NCBI RefSeq assembly: GCF_033439725.1
Contig: NW_026944388.1
Location: 3,906,001 to 3,970,000 of the forward strand
Direction of reading: 5' to 3'
DNA from: Neurospora tetraspora
Taxonomy: Eukaryota; Ascomycota; Sordariomycetes; Sordariales; Sordariaceae
DNA: 64,000 bases
A program made the position numbers and the translations under genes. This document shows positions 1 through 10,391 of this stretch, one piece after another (the first letter of the stretch is position 1; each line of letters starts with the position of its first letter). Below the pieces are notes generated by a model. That model saw only the letters and a program-made list of their open reading frames with translations. It searched no databases and was not told the origin of the DNA.

Positions 1-25
1 ACTTACCCGAATCCGACCCTCAACA

Positions 26-2340
26 ATGGCGACACACGCTCGCGCAACCGCCTCGATGGAGGAAGCCCAGTCTCCTCGCGCCGCCGAGTCCTCGACCAAG
101 ACAAACCGTCGCCGCGGCCACAGTCTCAGCGTGTCACCACTTTGGCACAACGCAAAGTCGACGACAGACAATCATGGTCCAAGAGACTCGACCCTCCAGC
201 ACAGCATCTTTGGACAAAACCATGGCCCGTTCCGCAGTCACCGCCAGAACAGCGCCGCGAGCGACGATTCCGTCCCCGCCCATCACAAACAGGGTCACAA
301 GTTGAAGGGCATGCTGCGTCGAGCCTCTGTCTCCTTCCGTTCGGGTGTGAAGGGTATCGTCAATAGGAGGACCTCCGTTCCGGATACCCCGACCTTCGAT
401 CAGGATGTCGGTGCCGGTCCTTCTCAGTCTGCTCAGGCACGTCCCACTACTGCGCATTTGACCTGGAACAAGCTGCGCCAAGCCACGAGCTTCCACCGCC
501 ATTCTCGCAGGGTGTCCGCCCACCACGGCGAATACCCCTTCGGTTTCAACGCCCTCGAGTCACCGCCCCTTCCTGTCCCTGGTTCCGGCGAGCAGCCTCC
601 CATCATTCCCCGTAATACCGGTGCTGCAGCAAGACAGGCCGCTGCGAGCGCAGGTCACGGCTTCGAGATGATCAACATCCCTGCGCCCCGACCATGGGCA
701 AATGACGGCATGGACGACTACGAGAGTGGAATTGGTATTGCGGTAACGAGAGGTGGATCGTCCGAGTCCGACGTCTTCATGGATGGCGTTGACTCCGATG
801 TCGACATTGAGCTGAATAGCCCCTCTCCTAACGACGAGGTGGATATCATCAAGGTTGACTTCATCTCTCAGCTTCCCCTCGAACTTGGCATCCACATCCT
901 GGGACAATTGGACGCGACATCGCTGGCTTCTGCCTCCCTCGTTAGTAGGTCTTGGAACCGTGCTGCTAGGAACCAGCACATCTGGCGCGAGTCTTTCCTC
1001 CGCGAGAAGACCACCACCTATGCCACGAGCGGAGCCGTCAAGCCGGGAACTGGTCTTGGTGTGCCAGCTATTCGCCCTGGAAACGACTGGAAGGAGATCT
1101 ACAGGGTCAGAGAGGAACTTGACAAGAGATGGAAGGAGGGCAAGGCTCGCCCTATTTACCTTCACGGCCATACGGATAGTATCTACTGCTTGCAGTTTGA
1201 CGAGTACGTCCCAGATTCGCTCCCTCGAAGTCAGCTTATATGCTAACGTGATATAGACACAAGATCATTACCGGTTCCCGCGACAAGACCATCCGCGTCT
1301 GGGACATGAAGACCTACTCCTGCAAGCTCGTCCTGGGTCCGCCCGAGATCATCAACGACTCCGACTTGTCCCTTCTCCACGACGAAGCCGGCAATGCCAT
1401 CCACCACGCGACCCTTCCCGAACTCGAACCCCACCCCTCAGCCAACGGTCAACTCCAAACCCCCGCTCGCAGCCACTTCTCCTCCCCGGCCCTCATCTCA
1501 CCCCCCATCTTCCACCGGGCCTCCATCCTCTGCCTCCAATACGACGACGAGATCCTCGTTACCGGCTCCTCCGACGCCACCTGCATCGTCTACGACATTG
1601 CCTCCGGCTACCAACCCGTCCGCCAACTCCGGCACCACTCCGCCGCCGTCCTCGACCTCGTTTTCGACGACAAGCACATCGTTACCTGCTCTAAGGACGT
1701 GTCCATCTGCGTCTGGGACCGCGCCACGGGCGCCCTGCTCAAGCAACTCCGCGGCCACACCGGCCCCGTCAACGCCGTGCAAATGCGCGGCAACACCATC
1801 GTCTCCTGCTCCGGCGACTTCCGCGTTAAGCTCTGGAACATCGAAACCGGCAAGCAGATCCGCGAGTTCCTGGGCCACACCAAGGGTCTCGCCTGCAGCC
1901 AGTTCTCCGAAGACGGCCGCTATGTGGCGTCCGCGGGCAATGATCGCGTCATTCGCATCTGGGACGCCAACACGGGCGAGTGCGTGCGCGAAATGAAGGC
2001 GCATGGCGACTTGGTCAGGAGTCTGCATGTTGACAGCGTGTCGGGCAGGCTGATTTCCGGTAGCTATGATACCGATATCAAGGTGTGGGATATGGACACC
2101 GGTGCCCAGCTGCTCGATTTCCCCCAGTGGCATAATAGTTGGGTATTATCCGCCAAGAGCGATTACAGACGCATTGTCAGCTCGGGACAGGATCCAAAGA
2201 TTTTGATTATGGATTTTGGTGCGGATGTCAAGGGGATCGAGATGTTGGAGACTGCTGGTCCTCAGATCCACCCGCCGCGGCAGCAACAGCAGCAGCAGGT
2301 TGTTGTGCCCTCGGAGCAAGGGCAGGGTGGGTACTTTTGA
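26..2340 (+). CDS. fwd-1: F-box/WD40 substrate adaptor, FWD-1/beta-TrCP-like
   Basis: Two exons (26-1203 and 1257-2340) with a 53-nt GT-AG intron give 753 residues. The joint reads FDE-HKIITG in phase. A basic, low-complexity N-terminal third is followed by an F-box at about residues 278-325 (QLPLELGIHIL...LVSRSW) and then seven or so WD40 blades (GSRDKTIRVWD, GSSDATCIVYD, CSKDVSICVWD, and others). F-box proteins of this kind present phosphorylated substrates to an SCF ubiquitin ligase. The phrase IYCLQFDEHKIITG resembles the beta-TrCP/Slimb group, whose Neurospora member FWD-1 drives degradation of the clock protein FREQUENCY; that assignment and the symbol are inference from memory. A glutamine run lies near the C-terminus (about 2280-2297). 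The reading frame is open back to the window edge, so the true start may lie further upstream. Confidence 0.88.
1204..1256 (+). other. Spliceosomal intron of the F-box/WD40 gene
   Basis: Donor GTACGT, a CTAAC branch-like site and acceptor TATAG. Removing it restores the WD40 frame. Confidence 0.85.
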
Positions 2341-3641
2341 TGAGGTCTGATATGGTTTGACGAGATAAGACGAGACGAGATGAGATGCGTGAATGATCAT
2401 GGATGGCGTTTTTGGGATACGGGATACGGGAATCGTCTGGATTGGACTGGACTGGTTGGATCACCCAAAGACGGGATAACGGGATATAGACAGTGATTTT
2501 GGGTTTTGTTATAAGTAAACTGGCCCCTTGATAAAATGAGCCGGGGTAATTCTTAATATGGGTGCTCCTCTAAGGTTGTCGTTGACAGGACTCCAGATCG
2601 CTGGTCGAGGATTGTTCTGCGTCAACGACCCGAAGGGTTAGCTGCTTTCCACTTCTTTCTGTCATTCTTCTTCTCTGGATCTGGATTTTTACAAATAGAT
2701 AGATTACTAGTTAACTGGGATAGCTTAGTGGGATAACATGGGACGTTTACTTTGCTTTGCTGGCTGGAGTATACTACGCTTGGGTAGGCAACCTGCTCGG
2801 ATTTTGGAAGCTACATGGAGCAAGGAGCAGGGGAAACCCAAAGATGGGGAACCGACCGTCATGGTGATTCATGGATGGATGGAGGAATATGCGCTTTAGA
2901 CCGGGCTTTTACCATGCCCTACAAGGCGTTTGAGTTACACAGAATAGATAGATTGCTCTTCCTTCTCTTGAAGTAAATAATGGAGGTGCTTGTCAGAGAA
3001 ACCTGCAGAGTATTTCTTCAACATCCATGCCTGACTCATCCGCTTAACGTGACGGAGAGCTGAGTGCTTCATGGCCGTCGTATCACTTAGAGTGATGGCC
3101 GTTTCTGTGACAGTGACTGCCTACCTACATCAGAGGTAGTGCCTGGTACCTCCGATTATCGATTCTCTCCTTCGTGCCTTCCTTTATATTTCCTCAAAAC
3201 TTGAACGTAAAATTAGTCTCTTGAAAAAGATCTGAATCACAGACATGGAACAGCCCGAGCATGGTTGAGTGATGAGCCGGGCGACGAGCTGAACGAATAT
3301 ACATACACCCGAGATCCATAGCATAGAAGATCAGATCGGTTACTCCTTTCTTCTTGTTACTCATCGAACCCCTCTTTCCTGCAACGTCTATTTCAAAGCC
3401 ACTTGAAACTCTACCTACCTCCCATCAACGCAACCATCCAATATTTTCTTCCTTTAGCTGATAGACCATGTAGGTACTAACGAGTGAGAGTCGCGGTACA
3501 GCAAGGCTGGTTAGGTATATCGGATCATGGGTGATTCGAAAGCAATGCGGCGAAAGAGGCCATGGTGGCTTTTATAGTCCATCCAGATCCTACATAGAAG
3601 CAGGGAATGACTAGAAGCATAATGGTATGAGGATGAGAGTG

Positions 3642-3642
<1 letters not shown>

Positions 3643-3678
<36 letters not shown>
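3643..3678. repeat. (GAT)n microsatellite
   Basis: About twelve tandem GAT triplets. A minus-strand frame running through it encodes only poly-isoleucine and is not a gene. Confidence 0.95.
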
Positions 3679-4323
3679 CCTTGTGAGGATGGATCACGTA
3701 AACGCCGGACATCAGGCCTTGAAATGACATCGTGCTGGCACGGCAGTCACGCAGCGATAGCAAAATGGTCCGTCGCAGGAGATGGATTACTAGGTAAGTA
3801 CGGTGAAGGACGATGACTCGAGCACAGGACAATGTGAAGGAAGAGGAGTCGAGAGAGCTCCACAAAGATAAGGTACCTACATCTAGCCGGGGGGGAGGGA
3901 CGACCGGCAAGCAAACGGGCCCTTGGCGGGTTCTCCAGAGGTCGTGACGTGAAGAGTACCTACCTAGGTACCTAGCCAGGTAATCTGGAAGGAAGGGGTT
4001 ACCTACCTCGTTCCTTCTTCTCTCTTGTTAAAGAAAAGCGAAGGCAGAGATTTTTCTACTCACTTTATAGGTCCCCCGCCCCTCCATTGTCCCTCGTCCA
4101 CTTGCGCGCGCTGCAAGTTTACTTTTCTCTCTCTCGCTTCTTCTTCCTCTTCTTTTTCTTCTTTTCGTGCCCAGCTGTTTCCTCGCTCCATCTCTAACTC
4201 CTTCCGCACCTTTATCCATCCCAAGTTCCTACAACCACCGGTCCAGGTGCGTTTGCTTCGAGGCACTTCAAGGTATGGCTCCGGTCCGACGAGTCTTGGC
4301 ACTTCGACGTTGTTGATAAAAAT

Positions 4324-4364
4324 GGGTCTGGTACGGTCTGGTACGGTCCGGTACGGTCCGGTCC
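4324..4364. repeat. 10-bp tandem repeat (GGTCTGGTAC type)
   Basis: Four consecutive near-identical decamers GGTYYGGTAC in the presumed promoter of the downstream F-box gene. Confidence 0.85.
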
Positions 4365-4725
4365 CCACCACCCCGACGCCGTGCCGACGCCGTGACTACC
4401 TTAACTCATTTGGATCAGGTCTCAGAACCCGGACTTCTGCTCAGGTGACGTTAATTCTCGCATCCCACTCTCCATTGATATACTTGCCTTTTCCAAAGAC
4501 TTCGTTCCCACGTGTTCATTCACTATGCCCAACTCTGAATAACCCAGACTCAATACTATTCCCATCAAACAAAACCAACAGAAACGTTTCAAGATGGATG
4601 GCAGTCACTCACTCACTCAATCCCACCTACGCTAGATAAAGGCAATCAAGTGAAGTGCATCACTCCAGCCCAACCAACGCACGCTCAGAATCACCGCATC
4701 ACGAAGGGATTCCCAACTTCAACGT

Positions 4726-4749
4726 TACACACACACACACAGACACACA
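4726..4749. repeat. (AC)n microsatellite
   Basis: Run of CA dinucleotides with one G interruption. Confidence 0.9.
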
Positions 4750-5346
4750 GTGAATGATCCGGGCTCCGTTGTCCCTCCCGGCTCTCACGCAGTCACGCAG
4801 CATACATGGATGATGGATGATGGATACCAACCGCCCGGATCGGATCTCTTCACCTGCACCTGCACTTCGCTTCACGCCCGTTACTTGCGCGAGTGCCGAG
4901 TGCCCTTTCCAGTGACGGACGGGGAACAACCGAACCGACTCAAACCTGAACCTGATGCACGTCTCAAGGCGCTGGTAGAGATGGCGATTGTGATGGCGCT
5001 GAAAGCCTGAAAATCGGACTGGTATCACGTACGTAGGGATATAAATCTCCCCTTTTATTTTGCAACTGGCCAGATCCGGACTGGATTCGAGAAAGCAGGA
5101 ACACCACGGCATTGAGCAGCCTGCCCGATCCAGATCCAGCTACCAACCAGGAACAGAACCCAGACCTTTTCGTTTTTCGACAGGAACTATCGTACCAAGA
5201 GACCGTCCCCTTTGGCTTTCTTCGCCCCGTTCGGCGTTCACCTCGCGCCAGTTTTCGCCAAACTCACAAGGCGCAACAAAGGCGTACCTAGGCGGAGGCC
5301 CTACTCCTACTCCTCGGTCTCGCACCTGTCATACCGCACGCATATC

Positions 5347-7532
5347 ATGGACCCAGCCACCACACACGACGCAAACCTGCCCCCCGCCCTTCCCACCGAA
5401 CTTCTCCTCTTGATAATCGAGTGCCTCCAAATCGACGCCAAGGGTCCCGAGAATGAGTGTGCTGTGTACCTCGTTCGCAGGAAGAGAGAGCACCGGAGGT
5501 GAGTGACTGCCCCCCGCCCCTTCACCATTCAGGACCTCGGATAATTTTGATTTGTATGTGTGGCTAACGATTCGACTGACTTGCTTGCTGCTGGCTGTAC
5601 CAGAAAGGTGAAACAAGCAATCGCAGCATTAGGCAATCTCGCGCAAACCAGCCGTCGTTTCTACGGACTTGTGCAGCCCTTGCTTTACGAAGAGCCTTTT
5701 GTGCTTGTTGATGATGAGCAAGGCTGCTTTGAGGGAGACAGCAGCGGACTCGGAGTGTATAAATTGATCCGTACACTACTTGGTGAAGAAGAAGAAAAAA
5801 ACGGGCTGCTGTCTGACCTTGTAACCGTGTATCGAGAATGAGTCAGTCATCTTTTTCCATCTCCCTGCCCTATCGTGTTTTTTTCCTACAACCATTGTTG
5901 GAGTGTGTTTGTTAATCTGAGCTGACGTTTTGCGCGCGGCAGACCTCGAGTAGTTCCGCCGTGGGACCTGGGAGAGTTTCTGGGTGAGACGGGATGGCCC
6001 AGGTTAGACGGAGTGTCAGAGTTGGAGAAGTCTTTACGGTCGCTGATGAGCAGATATCTGCCCTGGTTGACCAGGAATGCTTATTCTCAACGGCCGGCAC
6101 CCACGTACAAGCCATACAAAGACTTGGACATATTTCTCGACCTGATCCCCGCAGCGATCCTCTGCCATTGCCGCAACATCCGCCGGCTCGATCGCTTGAA
6201 CATCGGATCCAGAAGTGGCCGCGGGCCGGACATTCAGTTCATTTGGAAACATCTTGTCGACAGCTCCATCACGTTCCCCAACTTGGAATCCGCGAATCTT
6301 GTCACGGCGTATCGGCTTTCTCAAAGCGAAGAAGTTAAGATGTATGAGCTCGATCAAATTCCGATTGTCGAGGCCATTTGTTTTATCAGCCGTGCGCCAA
6401 ACCTCAAGCACTTGTCCCTCACAGGATTCTCCAGTGAAGACTGGGCCGGTATGACACTAAGAGCTCCCCTTCCACCACTACAGAATCTCAGCTCGCTAGA
6501 ACTCCATTACTGCGCATGGCTGAATGAAGCTCACCTCCACGACATTATTGACGCTTGCCCCAAATTAGCGACCTTCAAGTTCACATCAGAAGCTAGTCCC
6601 ACAACTGGTCAGCCGATTCCCACGTCGTCCGGATTTAACTTCGTCGGTCCCGCACTGGTTCTGAACGCTTTGAGGCCACGTTCAAAGACACTCACCGCAA
6701 TATCGATACGGTATATGCCAGTTCTTGACTTACTCTTCAGGACCCATAGTATCATGGACACCGACAAGAACCTGATCCGAACCCTCGGCCACTTCCCTAA
6801 TTTGAGGGTCCTGCAAATCTCTCACGATGCTTTACAGTGGACGGATTCTGATGGTCCCGAAGGAGAACAGGAGAACAGCTGGTTAGACTAGTCAGAGGCT
6901 GTCCACGTCTGGAGTCACTTGACATCACACAAATCGATATCAGAAAGGCCCGGATCCGGCCACAGTTGGAAGGCCTAACTACAGCCGTGACCTGTATGAA
7001 TTGTACGCCATTGTTAAAAGGGATCAGGGTATCCATCAACGATAACAATTGGTCTCGACCATGGACGAGGAGAAGCCTGGGCATACATGCGAGTGAGTTA
7101 TTGGAGAAAGACCACCTCAACATTTACCAGGAAACGGGCATAAAGCTTCTGATCGATTTTGAAGACGCATATGAAAACCTAGGCACTTTCTCTTCCGTTC
7201 ACGAGGGCCTACGCCACGCCGTTACCCTTCATCCTGGCATAGTCAGGGTCTCGGGTTTGAACTTTGAGCGCGACAATCGAAAGAGGAGATCAGACGATTG
7301 TGGCCATCACGAAATCCCTGAAGACGACGTCCCTGAACACACAATTCTGAAGAGTTTTCATTGGCCACGTGGCACAAAGGTGCTGTACGGAGTGCTCGCC
7401 GATGGGACGAGTACCGAGTATTACGTCAACGAGAGAAGAAAACTCGTTGTGATGCACCGCGACTACGGCCCTTGGGGTTTTGGGGTGCAGGTCCAAGGAC
7501 TAGTGTTCGATGGACTGACCGTGGTGGAATAG
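5347..7532 (+). CDS. F-box/leucine-rich-like protein with an apparent frameshift
   Basis: Exons 5347-5498, 5604-5828 and 5943 onward join in phase (introns 5499-5603 and 5829-5942; the second uses donor GTATCG). The start MDPATTHDANLPPAL is followed by an F-box-like stretch (LPTELLLLIIECL... ALGNLAQTSRRFYGLVQPLL) and leucine-rich segments (NLRVLQISHDAL, CPRLESLDI, NLKHLSLTGF). Such proteins normally act as SCF ligase adaptors; the substrate is unknown. The frame running to 6891 ends in TAG just where the leucine-rich sequence resumes in another frame (LVRGCPRLESLDI) and continues to the stop at 7532. One missing base at about 6888, or an unusual 59-nt intron 6837-6895, would explain this. The gene could therefore be a recent pseudogene, contain a sequencing error, or have an unrecognised splice. 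Confidence 0.65.
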
Positions 7533-8785
7533 GACGGCAACACCAGGTGTTCCAGATGACACCAACATAAAGAATGAAACAGAAAACCATCTGCGAAACA
7601 GGTCAAGCGACCAGGAAACGTGCAGGGGAACAATACGCAATGGGGTGGAGTTGCGGTACGGGAATTGATGAAGTCCGCGTCAAAAGAAAGAGCAAAGCAC
7701 TAGACGGGTGACAGAGGAAGGGGATATGGAGGGCAAACAAGAAGGACTTTAAGGTGCGGAAGAGCATGGAGGGAAAACTTCAAGATAGAAACTAAGAGGA
7801 ATAGAAAGCATGAAGGAAATCAAAATCTCTGAACCTAAAGCAGCTGGGATCCTGAACTTGCCAAAGGCACCGGGTCGTTGGACGCATAAAGAAAGCTCGT
7901 GTAAAGTCCAAGAGCATCTCTCACGGCTCAAGACAGTGTTTCAACTTTGGCGATCTGACATGTTTGCGGGAGGAAATGGTCAACGGTCGCTTGAGGGGGA
8001 TGCTCCCTTTCCCCTTACCCAATCAAAACAGACGATCTTCCCATATTAGGCAATCGGCCACCGGCTCCGAGAAGGATGGATCCGGAAGGCCGTTTTCTCG
8101 TCAGATACACAGTAGATGAGCCACCCCACAGTGAACCCCAACATTCCACTGGGAGACGGAGGACGTTCCTGGACCCCTGGCACTGTGAGCATCACCAAGC
8201 CCTGCTTGGACGAGGGAGACACGGGCAGTTTAGCCGGGGCAGCCTATAAGCTGAGGAAAAGCAAGGAGGCTGTTTGGAAACTTACTATATAATACGAGAG
8301 GAGCATATGAAATGCCGTGTCGGCTTCATCATCCTCCACTTTTCGATCGCCTCTGATATTTCCCGTTTGTCAGGCAGACGGCATGACCACTATGGGGATT
8401 ATGGAGAGTATGGATGAAGTGATCGTCGAGAGGTTTCGGGCCTTTCGCTTGCTGAGGCCATCGGGGCACTCGCTTCCTTGTGCGTATCGATGTTCAGGTA
8501 AAAGTGAATGCCGATCGACTCGAGTTGTATGTTTTTGAGGCAGTTGTTCGGAAACCGAACCCGACTACCAGGCTCGTGAGCTGGGCGAAGGAGTTGGCAT
8601 AAGCAACCCTGGTAAGATGGAGGGAGGATGATAAATAATCATCTTGTGTATCCCGAATTGCATCTTTCCGTCCCGTCTCTCAAGCGTCATCGTCCGCAGC
8701 CAAGAAACGAAGGTCTCTGAAAAGTGCCGTCAGTCGGGTCCCAGTGTCTTCACATTCACTTCTTTTCTCCGCATCAACAGACATC
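7533..8785. other. Intergenic region upstream of the AA9 gene
   Basis: No supported gene. A TATATAA-like string lies near 8284, but it is about 500 nt from the next start codon, so its role is uncertain. Confidence 0.5.
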
Positions 8786-9709
8786 ATGGCCAGAGCGTTG
8801 AGACTTCTGGCGTCCTGCGCCTTGTTCTCCCAAGCCCTTGCGCACTCCCGCATCCTGTACCTCATCATCAACGGACAGCAGTATCGAGGATTCAATCACC
8901 ATGCTCCCGATGCAATCAGCAACAGCATCGGCTGGTCGACAAGCGCCGTCGACGATGGCTTCGTGACGCCGTCCAACTACTCGAACCCCGATATTATCTG
9001 CCACCGCGACGGCAAACCAGCCAAAGCCCATGCGCCCGTCAAGGCAGGAGACAAGATTCAGGTGCAATGGAACGGCTGGCCCCAATCTCACAAGGGCCCC
9101 GTCTTGTCGTACCTAGCCCCCTGCGCCAACACCACAGACGGATGCGCTTCGGTAGACAAGAACAAGCTGTCATGGACCAAGATTGATGACTCGTCACCAG
9201 TTCTGCTTGACGAAAAAGGTGGCCCACCCGGTAGATGGGCAACCGACGTTCTTATTGCCCAGAACAACACTTGGCTGTTGGGGTTGCCGAGCGATCTCGA
9301 GCCGGGACCGTATGTGCTACGTCACGAGCTAATCGCACTGCACTACGCCAATCTGAAGGACGGAGCGCAGAACTACCCGCAATGCGTGAACTTGTGGGTG
9401 GAGGCTCCTGGGCCAAAGACCGCAACGGTCGGCAAGGAGGAAGTGGTGGTAGCCGGACAGAAAGAAGGGGTGCCGGCTACGGCGCTGTATAAGACCACGG
9501 ACCCGGGAGTGGTCATCGATATCTATACGGCGCTGTCGACGTATGTGATCCCGGGGCCAACGGTGGCGCCCGAGGCGAAGCCGGTGCCGGTGACGGAGCA
9601 GGGACTGAAGAGTACCATCACGGCAGTGGGGACACCGGTGGTAGTGACGCGGGCAACGGCGACGGTCCCATTGCCCAATGGAAAGACGGCGGCAGCGTTC
9701 AAAGGTTGA
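8786..9709 (+). CDS. AA9 lytic polysaccharide monooxygenase (secreted)
   Basis: Single exon, 307 residues. The start is the ATG at 8786, because it places a signal peptide (residues 1-19, ending SQALA) exactly before a histidine. AA9 enzymes need this His as the first mature residue, where it forms half of the copper histidine brace. Visible active-site candidates are His20, His102 (in WPQSHKGP), the axial Tyr197 (in QNYPQC), and second-shell His180 and Gln195. The family oxidatively cleaves cellulose and other beta-glucans outside the cell, with peroxide or oxygen and an electron donor. Paired cysteines fit the usual disulfides. A Pro/Thr/Val-rich tail of about 90 residues follows the catalytic domain, with no cellulose-binding module. 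Family assignment is firm; substrate and regioselectivity cannot be read from sequence. Confidence 0.92.
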   Translation: MARALRLLASCALFSQALAHSRILYLIINGQQYRGFNHHAPDAISNSIGWSTSAVDDGFVTPSNYSNPDIICHRDGKPAKAHAPVKAGDKIQVQWNGWPQSHKGPVLSYLAPCANTTDGCASVDKNKLSWTKIDDSSPVLLDEKGGPPGRWATDVLIAQNNTWLLGLPSDLEPGPYVLRHELIALHYANLKDGAQNYPQCVNLWVEAPGPKTATVGKEEVVVAGQKEGVPATALYKTTDPGVVIDIYTALSTYVIPGPTVAPEAKPVPVTEQGLKSTITAVGTPVVVTRATATVPLPNGKTAAAFKG

Positions 9710-10391
9710 GGTCCACGGCTTCGAGGCTGTCTTGGAACCGAGTCAGAGGGTGGTTGAGCGCCGAAGGAATGTGCGGTTTGGCTTCACATGTACATACCTT
9801 TAACGGTTCGTCAGCTGTTCATCGTCCTTGTTGATTGTATCGAGAAATCTAGCAACGCGCGCTTTTCCCAAGCCAATGTGACTGGTGATGATGCAATGTA
9901 CTCCCATCGTGGTCCGAGAATCGTTGGCGCGATGGGTTGGAGGGGCACGAGAGGAGACAGCTGGCAAAACCGAGTCGTCAAGGTTCTGCCGGGCCGCTAT
10001 CTGCATGTAAGTCACTTCCGACAGTCCAGTTGATTGGCCCTCGTACCTGCATGTTGGTGGCTGCCGGCGCCGAGGCCAACAACAAACGACTATCTGGCAT
10101 CTACCCGTTGCACTAACAGCAAAATTTCCTTACTCTATGATAAGTCGGGCACATTACTGTTAGTGTAGTCTGTCCTTCATGTTACTGTGTACCCCGTCTC
10201 ATCACGATGACATCGCCCCCTCGAATTAGGCGTCAACAATCAACATCACTTCACCAACGGAGACGGGAGTGAGGGTCTGATCTCCAACTCCTGCCGCTTA
10301 CACTCTCCACCCAGCACACGATAGTTGGAAATGAACCGACGACACCCACATTTCCGCATAGTCATTCCTTGATATCAGTCGGGTGTCGACC
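9710..10391. other. Intergenic region
   Basis: No supported gene. It contains the 3' end of the AA9 gene and the promoter of the helicase gene. Confidence 0.5.

Larger units (their letters stand above)
2341..5346. other. 3-kb intergenic region, no supported gene
   Basis: No open frame looks like protein. The stretch holds a (GAT)n tract, the palindrome-rich string CCTACCTAGGTACCTAG near 3960, a strongly pyrimidine-rich strand around 4120-4200, a 10-bp GGTCTGGTAC-type tandem array and an (AC)n tract. It probably carries the terminator of the F-box/WD40 gene and the promoter/5' UTR of the next gene. Confidence 0.6.

Noticed and set aside
2260-2300. CAG run as a possible trinucleotide expansion locus
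   Set aside because: Only a short mixed CAG/CAA run encoding about six glutamines; unremarkable.
3611-3910. Minus-strand frame with a poly-isoleucine tail
   Set aside because: It is produced by the (GAT)n microsatellite and has no protein-like composition or homology signal.
4025-4639. 204-codon plus-strand frame
   Set aside because: Ser/Pro/Thr-rich translation of a pyrimidine-rich leader with no ATG-based start and no recognisable motif; more likely 5' UTR or promoter.
8281-8300. TATATAA string as the TATA box of the AA9 gene
   Set aside because: About 500 nt from the start codon with no supporting transcript evidence; left as a note only.
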